A DNA stretch of 64,000 nucleotides, taken from positions 57,813,821 through 57,877,820 of the forward strand of contig NC_083346.1 of assembly GCF_019175385.1 (NCBI RefSeq). The letters are read 5' to 3'. A program made the position numbers and the translations under genes. This stretch comes from Lycium barbarum. Lineage: Eukaryota > Streptophyta > Magnoliopsida > Solanales > Solanaceae. Of this stretch, positions 48,036 to 59,236 are shown piece by piece. The notes under the pieces were generated by a model that did no database searches, was not told the DNA's origin, and saw nothing but the letters and a program-made list of their open reading frames with translations. How positions within the stretch are numbered: the stretch's first letter is position 1; every line of letters begins with the position of its first letter.

Positions 48036-48460
48036 ATAGCAACTTCGTGAGACCATATAACCCACACCTGCATATCTACGAGCCTCTACTAGAGTGCTAG
48101 ACATAGGGATGGGACAGGACCCCATCGTGCCCAAAATATACATACATACACAAAAGAATGATCAAAGGCACCTCCGGGATAATGGAGTGCTCTCAAATCA
48201 GCTACTAGCTACTACGAGTCTGGATCAAGATCACCTCCCTGTCTACCTGTGGGCATGAACACAGCGTCCAAAGAAAACGGACGTCAGTACGAACATTGTA
48301 TTGAGTATGAGAGGCATAATCGATAATAATACATCAATGAAATAAGAAAGCATCAAATGAGGAGCAACCTGTAACTGACTATCAATTATAAAAGAAATAA
48401 TGCATGCTGGCTTACTCCATAATCATCATCATATCATGTATGCATATATGTATAAGCTGC
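47798..48460 (-). mobile_element. LTR G: truncated gypsy LTR, minus strand
   Basis: Starts TGTCACGACCCG (plus strand) and matches the corresponding end of LTR F and the end of D (GGGTACCCG...ACCGAGCACCACTC). It includes the CAGTAC/GTATTG block at 48285-48303 and acceptor at 48247-48249. It stops abruptly after AAGCTGC at 48460; the remaining ~1.7 kb of LTR is absent and unrelated AT-rich sequence follows. A (TA)n run lies at 47987-48031. Confidence 0.85.
47987..48031. repeat. (TA)n microsatellite in LTR G
   Basis: About 22 uninterrupted TA units, at a different place from the run in LTR F. Confidence 0.92.
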
Positions 48461-48640
48461 CCGAATTTAAGGTCAAATTACATATTTAGAAAAATACATA
48501 ATTTGACCTTAAATTCGGATATAATTTGACCTTAAATTCGGAAAATACATAAATTTTGAATGTAAATTCAGATATGAAATTTTAAGTTTTCCAGAATAAA
48601 ATTTACATATTTAGAAAATAAATAAAAATATTATAACAAC
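48461..48640. repeat. 58-nt hairpin and inverted copies of the ~72-bp minisatellite unit
   Basis: 48461-48480 and 48499-48518 are perfect 20-bp inverted arms (CCGAATTTAAGGTCAAATTA and its complement) around an 18-nt AT loop. Further TTTGACCTTAAATTCGG units follow to about 48610. The unit is the one found in direct orientation at 52530-53490. Confidence 0.88.
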
Positions 48641-48700
48641 AACAACCTACCCAGTATAATCTCACAAGTGGATCTGGGGAGAATAGTGTATAGCCAGATT
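48636..48700 (-). mobile_element. SINE fragment (TS-like, 3' end)
   Basis: AACAACAACAACCTACCCAG followed by TATAATCTCACAAGTGGATC and TGGGGAGAATAGTGT. On the minus strand this is the 3' end of a Solanaceae TS-type SINE with its TTG-repeat tail. The 5' part with the polymerase III boxes is absent. Confidence 0.65.
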
Positions 48701-49133
48701 TAACTTTATAATAATTGATAATTCAAAATATTTAATATGAAAAGATTGAATCTCAAAATTTAAAAAAATGTCACATAAATAATGACGAAAAAGTGACATT
48801 GGCAGGACAAATTCTGATCTTTCCACGCAATTTAAGTTGTACAGTGTGCCTAAAGTCATTATTCCGCTTTATTACATGGAGATTTTTGCGCTGATGGGAT
48901 CACATTTGATATTTGCACGTGGCGTGATATGATTAGATTACGTGAAAGAATAGGCTAATAAAAATTTGACACGTAAGAAACATGATGTGGTGAATTCAAA
49001 GTGTTGACTTCTGACTTTTTGGCGTGAGTGAGATGCGATCGGGAATGTGTATTGGTCTAGTGGAAGTAAACTATTGACACTAGATGAAGAATATAAGGAT
49101 ATTTTATTATTTTTAGAATATTAATACGGTTAT
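48701..49133. other. AT-rich DNA, no gene seen
   Basis: No coding signal. It contains CACGTGGCGTG near 48916, an ACGT-core element of unknown relevance. Confidence 0.4.
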
Positions 49134-49410
49134 TAATAAGCGAATAGCTCCCTCTTGGGATCTCAAGCATTGTCCTGACGATAATATATTTGCCATAAAT
49201 TAATTAAGTTTCTTAGTTTAAAAATTTCCTAGTTTGAGTTATCAATAAATTAATTAATTAATATTGTCATACTTGTCAACTATGACTCAAATCCTTAACA
49301 AGCCAATAGCTCCCTCTTGGGATCTCAAGCACTGTCCAGACGATAATATTTTTGTTCATAAATTAACTAAGTTTCTTAGTTTAAAAATTTCCTAGTTTGA
49401 GTTATCAATA
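49134..49410 (+). repeat. 114-bp direct repeat, two copies ~160 bp apart
   Basis: 49134-49247 and 49296-49410 share AATAGCTCCCTCTTGGGATC, TCAAGCA and TAGTTTAAAAATTTCCTAG with scattered differences. The 48-bp spacer is unrelated. Confidence 0.9.
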
Positions 49411-50949
49411 GGCTTCCTAAGGCTTGTACAAATGATAAGTGTTTGATTAATGTATAAGTTATGCTAAAGAAAAGAAAAATTATTAATACTAGGCCGGGAG
49501 AAATTTAGTATACTCACTTAAGATAAATCATTTTTGACTTTTTTATGTGTTACTTTTTTTGTGTTTTAAGGTTTAACTTAAATATTTATTAACATTCGGT
49601 GTTTATATAAAATCATATCGGTTTTTTAAAGTTATGTTATTAATGAAATGAGAATTCTATCGATTCAAATTTATATATAAACACTTAAATACATACCATG
49701 CATCTATTAACGTAATAAATAATGAATGCATATAAGTTTTTATAGTCAATCTTGTGTATTTGCTAAGTTGAGGCATTGTATTGTAATGAAAGTTAATTAA
49801 CATAAATTTGCTAATTCCACATCAAGGATCAAATCGGAAAAGGAATATTCCAAATAAATTAAGGAAAGAGTAAATAGGAATTGATTAGTCAAGACTCAAG
49901 CGTCAAGCTGCTTAAGATATTAAGGGTGACAAATTGACAATGATATGCATGATAAATTATTAATTATCCAATTCAATTCATGATATTTTCCTTTTTGGAA
50001 TTTTCTTACCTTCGCATTTCATCATAGGTAATTCTACTATCAAAATTCAAGCATAAAAGGGGTGCATTAAATTAGTTGCTGCACATAAACATCGTGACTA
50101 ACTACGTCAAAAGTTCAACTAGGATATATATAGTGCCACACGTTGGATGAGAAGTTAAGAACGTAGAGCGATGACAAATAAATAAGTTTAAGTTGAATTT
50201 GGACGAATTATATTAATTAAAGCTGGGTAATGAATCTGAGAGGCAGCTTAATTAGTACAAAACCGGAAGATGGTGAAGATGTTTCTTTTTGTGAGTTTTA
50301 AGAGGAATTAAGGATATCAAGCGGGTGAATTGAACTAAATTTGAGTGGATTATTAATCTGTAGTGCACACATGTTAACTAGCTTAATATGATTTGGGTCC
50401 AAAAAAAGCGGGAGATTTATAGAGGAAGAAAAATTATACCACACAACTAAATAAGATATTATATTAATCCAAGCCAAATTTGATGAAGTCTGGGCTTCAA
50501 CAGATCAATTTCCACTTTTACTTTTACTACATTGCCCCCCGGACTTGGAATAGGTAACTTGATCAGGAGCAACAACAACTCCAATATCACTGACTAATCT
50601 AGATACAACTTTTCAGTTAAACAGATGCCAGAGGAGTTAATGAATCAAAATTCATACAAGGACTATGCAGAGTTCCTTCTCGGGTTTTAAATTGGTAAAC
50701 TTACAGGAATAGCTACTTTAAGATTGGATGTAAACAACCGTAACTACCATTCCAATATTACAGCTCGTAGCTAATATTATGGCAAAATACATATTAATTT
50801 GGGTGTATTTAGAAGTCTTCAAATACACGGATATGTGGCATAGAACGTGTATGGTAAAAACAAATCCCTGGATATTAGGCATTAATCATGCGTTTAATAT
50901 GGAAGGTGAAATTAAATATTTTACAATCTCTTCCAGCAAATTAGATTCC
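49411..50949. other. AT-rich DNA, no gene seen
   Basis: No open frame of note and no recognised repeat boundary. Several AT-only stretches. Confidence 0.4.
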
Positions 50950-51629
50950 CATTAATCACACGTTTCTCCTTCTCTCTCTCTCCTTATTCTTCTTAGTAAC
51001 GTAAAATCAAATTTTAAAAACATTCAAAACAGAGGAATCATAAAAAACAGAGGTTTTGATATACAAAAGGTAATTCGGAGAAAATCTTTTACAACTCAAA
51101 TTCACTAAACAAACAGTTGAAGTACCGCTTTTGTTGAGCGCATTCCATTTGTTGCGTCGTAAAATCGCATTTTGGTGAGTGATCGTTTTGTAGTATTTGA
51201 TTTTCGATTTTATGTTTTATTATCTCCATTGTTATATTTTTATATTTTAGGCAGTGATTTGTTCATATCTATGTGTAGTGCCGTCAGTTCATCAATGTGA
51301 TAAAAAATACATAGACAGTCAAATTCGTGTATGTTTTTTGTGAATCAGTGATGATCTGAATATTTGTTTGTATATTTTGTGAGCGTGTATTTGTTCAGAT
51401 TTTCGTGTATGTATGTGTGCTGTCCTTATGTATGTGTTATTGTATTTGATGCACCAAGGAACTGCGTGTCCAAATATACACATACATTAAAATCTTTGTG
51501 TCATAATTTGTATATATTTTGTATGTGTTGATTTTCTTCATTGTTAGTTGTTTTCTATAATAATTCTGTATTTTATTTGATAATGTATTTCAGGATTTTA
51601 CCAAGCATATTGAATTCAGTTGCTGGAAA

Positions 51630-52530
51630 ATGTCGTCTATATCTTCGTTGATTACACACTGTGGTACCTGGAATGATGAGAACCGTTATGTGAATTTCAA
51701 AATCGATGTTGTTGTTTTCAAAGAGTATTCGACGTATATGGATTTGTTACAGACAATTGCAACTCAGTTGAAGTTAGACACGACCAGAACAGAAATATAC
51801 ATCAAATACATGGTGGAGGGTAGTGATATGCCGATGGAAATACACAATGATATGGGGGTCAGAATTTACGTGGACTTGAAGAAAGAGAATAAACAGTTAG
51901 CAATGTATCCTTTGTGCATAACTATTAATGATAAAAGCCTTGACAACTGTGTATCTGATGAAAGTTGTATTCAAGGAGAGGTTTTGCAACTTGGATACAC
52001 AAGTCAGTTCGATTCTATGAAAACAGTCGGGTGTGTAAACTTGGCATCTTCAAGTTATGGCAAGGATGTTGATGTATTTGAAAAAGATACCAATCTAATT
52101 ATCGAAGACAAAAATCAAAAAGAGGTTGTTGTTGATCAAGTTTACAAGGACAAAAATACATTAAAGGTTGTGATGGCAAATTATGCAATTTCACATAGGT
52201 TCAATTTTCGTACTGAGAGGTCTAATACAATAAGGTATGATCAAAGGTTTTATGGTGTGTATAATGTTATGTATTTATATTGTATAAGTAAATTTATTTT
52301 AATATTTTATTTAATAAGAAATTGTGCTATGCATTAAACTGTTCTATCATATTATATGCCTTTTATTGACTGATGTATTTTTTACTTAATGTATTTATGT
52401 TGATCTGTGTATTTGTAGCTACACGCTTGTGTGTGTCCGAAGAATGTGATTGGAAATTTAGGGCATCAAGTGTTGGGAAATCCGAAATGTTCTTAGTTAG
52501 GGAGTTCCGTGACCTCAAAACTTATATATT
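51630..52530 (+). pseudogene. MuDR/MULE transposase-like gene, N-terminal part only
   Basis: An open frame from ATG 51630 encodes a PB1-like N-terminal region common in plant MULE proteins (FKEYSTYMDLLQTIATQL, YIKYMVEGSDMPMEI). A likely intron (52235-52418) leads to ECDWKFRASS and SEMFLVREFRD, the start of the MuDR DNA-binding/zinc region. With that splice the second exon is one base out of frame within a GTGTGT run. The similarity stops at about 52530 where the minisatellite begins, so the catalytic DDE domain is absent. The leader has a CT-rich 5' part (about 50960-51000) and a clear 419-bp 5'-UTR intron (51175-51593, G/GTGAGT to TTTCAG). The gene looks like a transposase remnant whose 3' part was lost or replaced. 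It cannot encode an active transposase as it stands. Confidence 0.78.
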
Positions 52531-53490
52531 TATATCCGAATTTAAGGTCAAATTATGTATTTTTCTAAATATGTAAATTTTATAAGAATCAAAGAACTTA
52601 AATATTTCATATCCGAATTTACGGTCAAACTTTATGTATTTTCCAAATATGTTATCTTTATTTCAAAAAACTTAAAATTTCATATCCGAATTTATGGTCA
52701 AAATTTATGTTTTACCCAAATATGTAAATTTTATTTTAAAAAAATTTAAAATTTAATATATGAATTTACGGTTAAAATTTATGTGTTTCCAAATATGTAA
52801 ATTTTATTTAAAGAACTTAAAATTTTCATATCTATTTACAGTTAAAATTTATGTATTTTCTAAATATTTAAATTTTGTTTCAGAAAACTTAAAAATTTCA
52901 TTTCCGAATTTATGGTCAAAATTTATGTATTTTCTAAATATGTAAAATTTATTTCTAAAAACTTATAAATTTCATATCTGAATTCACGGTCAAAACTAAT
53001 GTACTTTCCAAATATGTAAATTTTATTGTAAAAACTCAAAAATTTCTATCCAAATCTACGGTCAAAATTATGTATTTTCCAAAAATGTAAATTTCATTTT
53101 AGAAAACTTAAATATTTCATATATGAATTTATGGTCAAAGTTTATGTATTTTCCAAATATGTAAATTTTATTTCACAAAGCTTAAAAATTTCATAACTGG
53201 ATTTACAGCCAAAGTTTATGTAAATTTCAAATATGTAATTTTTTTTTTGAAAAAAATTAAAAATTTCTTATCCTTATTTACAATTAAAATTTATATAATT
53301 TCCAAATATGTAAATTTATTTTCAAAAATTTAAAAATTTCATATCCAAATTTACGGTCAAAATTTATATATCAAATATGTAAAATTTATTTTAAAAAATT
53401 TAAAAATTTCATATCCAAATTTACGATCAAAATTTATATATCAAATATATAAAATTTATTTTAAAAAATTTAATTACTTTATATCTAACT
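52530..53490 (+). repeat. ~72-bp AT-rich minisatellite, about 13 copies
   Basis: Units contain CATATCCGAATTTACGGTCA, then AAATTTATGTATTTTCC, AAATATGTAAATTTTATT and CTTAAAAATTT. The CCGAATTTA-like core occurs near 52540, 52612, 52684, 52760, 52832, 52905, 52978, 53048, 53122, 53195, 53270, 53343 and 53414, spacing mostly 70-76. Copies differ by many substitutions, so the array is not recent. Confidence 0.93.
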
Positions 53491-53643
53491 TTAAACAAAA
53501 ATTAAAATGTTTAACTCTCAAAATTTAAAGCATAAAGTAACACATAAATTGTGAAAGACGATTATAAGTATACAACTGAAGACTTTCCCTCTTTGCTAGT
53601 ACTTCTCTCTCTTTCTCAGTTTCAAAAAACATTCTTCAGCAAA
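53491..53643 (+). promoter_or_regulatory. Core promoter and 5' UTR of the PDI-like gene
   Basis: TTATAAGTATAC at 53561-53572 is a plausible TATA box about 80 bp before the ATG, followed by a CT-rich leader (CTTCTCTCTCTTTCTCAG, 53603-53620) typical of plant 5' UTRs. The last minisatellite unit ends less than 100 bp upstream of this box. No unfolded-protein-response element was recognised with confidence. Confidence 0.55.
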
Positions 53644-54160
53644 ATGGCTATGAAGAAATATGTAATTCTCTCAATTTTTCTACTCAATCTCATTTTCTTC
53701 AGAACTGCTTTATCTTTAGATAGCGAAGAAGAAGATCTAAGTTTTCTCGAAGAAGAAGACCATTCTGCTACTCATTCAGATTTCGACCAGCACGAGCACG
53801 ATTACGAGAACTACCAAGATCTCGAGGACGATGAGTCTTCCGATCACGGATACGACGACAACTCGTACGAGCCACCAGCAGTAGATGAGAAGGATGTTGC
53901 TGTACTGAAAGAAGGGAATTTCAGTGATTTTGTAGCAAAGAATAAGTATGTTATGGTTGAGTTCTACGCCCCGTGGTGTGGTCATTGTCAGGTAGGGGGT
54001 GTCAAATGAACTCACTTAATACCTAAGTCAAACAATTTAGGAAAAGTGTAATGAAGTCGTAGTCAAAGAACCACATCATAGTACAAATAGTAATAGATTC
54101 ACATAAATTATAGATGGATGATAAGTTTTTAGTACCTAACAAAACTGTTTTCTTTCTTTA

Positions 54161-54211
<51 letters not shown>

Positions 54212-57200
54212 CAACCCAAACTTGGGCGGGTTGGGTGAATCACGTTTTCTTGGGCTGATTTTGCCACTCCTATTACTGTCAGGCACTTGCACCGGAGTAT
54301 GCTGCCGCGGCGACTGAGTTGAAAGAGGAGAATGTGATGCTTGCTAAAGTTGATGCTACTGAGGAAGCTGAGGTGGCACAAAAGTATGATGTGCAAGGGT
54401 ATCCGACCGTTTTCTTCTTCATTGATGGTGTTCATAAGCCATACAATGGTGAAAGGAATAAGTAAGTTTTCTTTCTAACTCGATTCTATCTTAGGGTTCG
54501 TTTGGACATGATTTCAGTGATTGAAATCAGATTGATTTGAAGTTAACATTTTGTTTGGACATGCAATTTGGATTTCTTATGTTGTATTTTTTCACATAAA
54601 CATAAAACCCACAATTTGTGTTAGATATCAAAACTTCCCCAATCTTGTATTATCTTACAATATCCTAAGGCGCCACATTTATAAATTGCATTTCTTCATG
54701 TTCCTTTTATAAATAAATGCTTGCTATTATCAACTTTCAAATACACATAATTTTACAAAGATCCACTGGTCCAAAAAGTCATCTGTAGTAGTAATTAATA
54801 TAATCCTTCCAATTTGAATTTGAAAATACAACTTGGATTTGAAATAGAAGTTGAAGTTTTGTGCAGATTTCATGAACAAACGCTGATTTGAAATTGGGAT
54901 CCCAAATTCTATGGCCAAACGTCTGCTTAGTTTAACTTTGCGTGTTTGATATTTCTCATTTTTCATCTTGCTTCCTGAGTTAACATTTCCCTCTTCTCTA
55001 TTATAGTACTCTTGCTGCTGCCTTGTGCCTTTTAGTTTTGAAAATGTTTCTAGCAATGTAATTTCTTGTGAGAGTGGATCTTAAACTTTTATGATGTCTA
55101 GTTTCACCTGTAAAGTCATAGGAATTATTGGTAAGTGCTGCAATGAATTGCTGATGTGCTCTTGACTGGTGGTCCTGAACTCCTCTAAAGGAATTGGAAA
55201 CCTATTGTAAATTTTTGTATGGTCGGAAATGTTGATTAATCTCATTTAACACGTTTTAAAAGCACTGTTTTTCTTAGAATCTTGAAGAGAATTTTCTCGT
55301 GCATTAAAATTTACTCATTTCCTCACAGATTTAATTTTTATGCACTAACATTATAATTAATTTTACAATGCACATGTAATTTAACTAGATGTAGCATATC
55401 TTTGACCATATTTTCCTGGTTGCAATGCTGTGTTTGATACAAACAGTTAATTGTAATTACTTTTAAGCCACCTGATTGTGTAAATGATGTTTAAAACATA
55501 TAAAAGTTAACCTCTTTCCTTCTTGTACAATGAGTATTCCTATCTTCATAGCCATTTTACTTTGTTATAGTCCAAAGTGGATTTTCATTTGTTTTTCATT
55601 GCAGGGATGCTATTGTTTCATGGATAAAAAAGAAGACCGGGCCTGTTCTATCCAATATAACGACTGTAGAGGAGGCAGAACGTATATTGAAAGATGAGAA
55701 GAAAGTAGTGTTGGGTTATTTGAATGATTTGGTGGTAAGTCCTCTATCCAGGCTAACTGTTTTCTTTTCATAATTGGCTATCATTGGACTTGAATTCAAT
55801 TCGGATTAGGGTGATTAATTAGTATTACTTCTCTTCGCTCAAGCTAAAGTGGCTTTAGCTTTTGTCAATGGAACAAAATTATGTTACTATGAATCATCAG
55901 TTTCTTATAGATGGCGAGAGAAGTAGCTCTAGCTTGCTAACTAACTGCAGAATTGATTGAATTTCCCGACTTTAGGTTTTATTGGAGTAATTTTCTGATA
56001 TCTTATCAGTCAACTGCTATATATTCTTTCTATTAGATGTACCACCGGTAATGAAGGTGGATATGACTTTCTTAAATTTGTTTTGTTGGGAATTCAAAAC
56101 AAGGCTAAAAGGACAAAAAGAAGATATATCCCATCGAGTAAAAAGAATATATATGGAAGCCAAATTTAGTGACTTTTGGCATGTAATACGGTGATATACA
56201 AAGTTGGGATGCCAGTTGCAATTATATGAGTGATACTGTGATAATGCGAGTGAAGAATATGGTTATCACTTTCTTTATATTATTTGATGGGGAATAACAT
56301 AGCGAGAGAGAAGAATATGGCTGTTGAGTTCTGTTTTTCCAGAATGTGTAGCATTATAATTTTGCTTAAAATCATTTTACATTTTTGCAGGGTGATATAA
56401 GTGAAGAGCTTGCTGGCGCTGCTGCACTAGAAGATGATGTCAACTTCTATCAGACTGCCAGTCCAGATGTGGCAAAACTCTTCCATATTGATTCTCAAGC
56501 CAAACGTCCAGCTCTTGTCATAATTAAGAAGGAAGCCGAGAATATCAACCACTTTGGTTAGTTTGGTTAATGCAATTATATATGCATTAACCATTTCATT
56601 AGACAAGTATTTACCAATGTCATGCTTTCTTACAGGTGGTGAGTTCACCAAGTCAGCAATAGCTGAGTTTGTTTTTGAGAACAAACTTCCTCTTGTCACC
56701 AATTTTACACGGGAAAGTGCCTCAGAGATATTTGAAAATCCCATTAAGAAGCAGGTGATCAATTGAGCAAACAACAGCATGCTGATCTTGGGTGTATTTT
56801 TCTTTCTTTTGTTTTACATGTTCTCTTTCTTGTTCACAGTTGATACTTTTTGCCACTTCGAAAGATTCAGACAAGTTTCTGCCAATATTTCAAGAAGCTG
56901 TGAAAGCTTTCAAAGGAAAGGTGATAATCTTACCTCTGCTTTCAGATATACAGTATTATGGGCGTTAATGAATGCCTCATGCATACAAGGAAGGAGAAGA
57001 AGGGATTTTCTAGGGAGAAGGGGTGTGTGTCACCTGTTTTGACATCTGATACTTCTTTGGGAGCATGCTGAGAAGAAAGAAAAGCCTTTATTTAGCGCAG
57101 CAGTCTCTTTATGAAGCATAGGTTTTGCTTTCTGCATTGTGTGATTTTGCCAATCCTCTGACTCGAACTCTTTTGTGTTTTTCTTAAACCTTTCCTTGTA

Positions 57201-58562
57201 GCTTATCTGCGTGTTTGTTGAAATCGACAACGAAGATGTTGGAAAACCAGTTTCAGAGTACTTTGGTGTTAGCGGTGATGCCCCAAGAGTAAGATATTTG
57301 TACTTTACTGATCTTTGCGGATATTCTGTTTTCGAACTTCCACAAACTTCCTAGCATCCAACTTGAGATTTGGTGCAGGTTCTCGCATATACAGGAAATG
57401 AGGATTCGAGGAAGTTTATACTGGAAGGTGAAATAACCTTGGATGCTATCAAGGTTTGTTGACTGCTAACTTTAGAACCAAACTTTTGGATAAACCATGT
57501 GTCACGAAGTCTGGATGTTACTTCCTTTGTGTTAAATTACACCAAATGTGTATATGAATCCTTTTGTATATAAGGTTTTCTTTTAAAATAAAACCGTAAA
57601 TAGCGAACTTATCAAAAATAACGTGAAAACATTAAATGGTGGGGATTTGGAGGGGAGAAAATAGATTGTATAAATTGGAAGATTAGAGCAATAGGCCTTT
57701 CCTTCAAAAAATTACATAGAGTAAAACGATTCATCAAATTGAAAATTTGATTTTATGATGTTAGCCTCGATGAGTTCGCCAATATCCTTGAAAGAATAAT
57801 TTTTTATTTTTAAGCCAATGAGATCTTAGTGGGTGAATGGTAAATCTTGGCATTAATGGGTGGGGCACAATGGAGTTCAGTTTGGGAGTTTTGGGTTTAG
57901 CAAATGAGATCTTGCCGCATTTTAGAATCCGAGATTAGGACTTTGACTCATAGTCCTACATCTCTAATTGTGGATACCTATTCGCATTATATTAGCAAGG
58001 GTCAACTAATCTTTGACTTTCTGTCTCATCAAGTATATTTAATTGTTTTCATTTTTTGCAGTCATTCGGGGAGAAATTTTTGGAAGACAATTTAAAGCCC
58101 TTTTATAAATCTGATCCAATCCCTGAGACAGTAAGTCTTTTGGATCGTCCCATTACTTGCCAACATTAAGCTTCAGATTAAATTTTGTTTTCTTATACCC
58201 TTTGATCATATGCAGAATGAGGGGGATGTCAAAATTGTGGTTGGCAATAACTTTGACGAAATTGTTTTGGATGAATCAAAAGATGTTCTTCTTGAGGTAC
58301 TAGTTATCTTGTTCTAAATGAATGCGTGTATTAATCAATGATGCAAAATATTGGATGAACAACATCCAAATTTTTAGAGGTTGTTCTGGATGTCTAATTG
58401 GTGATTTTTATTTGTGATTCAAAACAGATATATGCTCCTTGGTGTGGGCATTGTCAATCACTAGAACCCATATACAACAAGCTTGGCAAGCATTTAAGAG
58501 GTGTTGACTCTCTTGTTATTGCCAAGATGGATGGTACAACAAATGAGCACCCCCGAGCAAAG
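53644..58562 (+). CDS. PDIL1-4: Protein disulfide isomerase-like protein, PDIL1-4 type (eleven exons, 3' end outside window)
   Basis: Forms and rearranges disulfide bonds in the ER lumen. Exons by GT-AG sites and frame: 53644-53991, 54283-54461, 55605-55734, 56391-56556, 56636-56754, 56840-56920, 57202-57288, 57379-57453, 58062-58130, 58216-58296, 58428-58562; 490 codons. Domains: hydrophobic signal peptide (about residues 4-25), an acidic linker rich in Asp/Glu/His (27-85), thioredoxin domain a with WCGHC (Cys112, Cys115), b and b' domains, and a' with WCGHC (Cys451, Cys454). ATG 53644 is the first in frame. The ~90-100 residues usually following, with the C-terminal KDEL-type retention signal, are not present before the LINE in the next intron. 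PDIL1-3 is the alternative assignment. Visible exons are intact; whether the gene is expressed across the LINE-loaded intron is unknown. Confidence 0.92.
54163..54208. repeat. (TA)n microsatellite in PDI intron 1
   Basis: About 23 TA units between exon 1 and exon 2. Confidence 0.92.
54494..54926. mobile_element. Tourist/PIF-like MITE candidate in PDI intron 2
   Basis: Imperfect inverted ends (GGGTTCGTTTGGACATG at the left; the complement of GCAGACGTTTGGCCATA at the right) flanked by TTA at 54491-54493 and 54927-54929. About 430 bp, no coding region. The GTTTGGCCAT end is common in Solanaceae MITEs. Confidence 0.6.
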
Positions 58563-59236
58563 GTACATTTTTTTCACTTCATCTTTTTGACTACGGTTGC
58601 GTACTCTTATGTCCAGCAAGGGATATGTTAGATTCTATATCCTAGTTTCTTTTGTTCATTAGATATGTTTGCGAGATACTTTAAGTTATACTGCATTATT
58701 TTGTGTGTATACCAACATTTATCTATAAGAAAGGAAATGTCTTGAAAAGCTAAAGATTTTTTTGTTGAAGACGTAAGTAAATACAAGTATCTCGCCAAAC
58801 TGCTTAAACTTTTAAAATAGATGGTCATATTATTAAATATGGTATCAAAGCATATAGAGGTCATGTGTTTAAGGCTCATTGGCATGCCTTGCTAAAAAAA
58901 CTTTTTTACGTTCTTGGTCCATGGATAAGAATCAGACCCTCTTGTTTGGTCCCCCACGTGAGAGATTGTAGATATAAATAACTTTTTTTTTTTTATAAAT
59001 TGTGTTCTACCAGGCTTGGCCTGTTAGAACTTTTTATTGATAAATGAATAATGTAAAAAAGCAGTCTATTACAGCATGTCTATAATATGAACTAGCTAAA
59101 ATTAAAAAACTAAGAGACTGTTCTCTAGTTCTATCCTGTATGCCTAAACTAGTATGTCCTCTGTGATCATGTTGAGTCAGCTTTGATGATAGCCCATGTC
59201 TGTGCACACACCATATGATTATCCATATATGTAGCA

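Noticed and set aside
52373..52945. Short open frames over the minisatellite as a continuing transposase
   Set aside because: They encode the repeat unit itself (Phe/Lys/Tyr/Asn-rich) and have no MULE similarity beyond about 52530.
54494..54926. Part of PDI intron 2 as an extra exon
   Set aside because: No open frame continues the PDI domain, and exons 2 and 3 join in frame without it; the segment has MITE-like ends.
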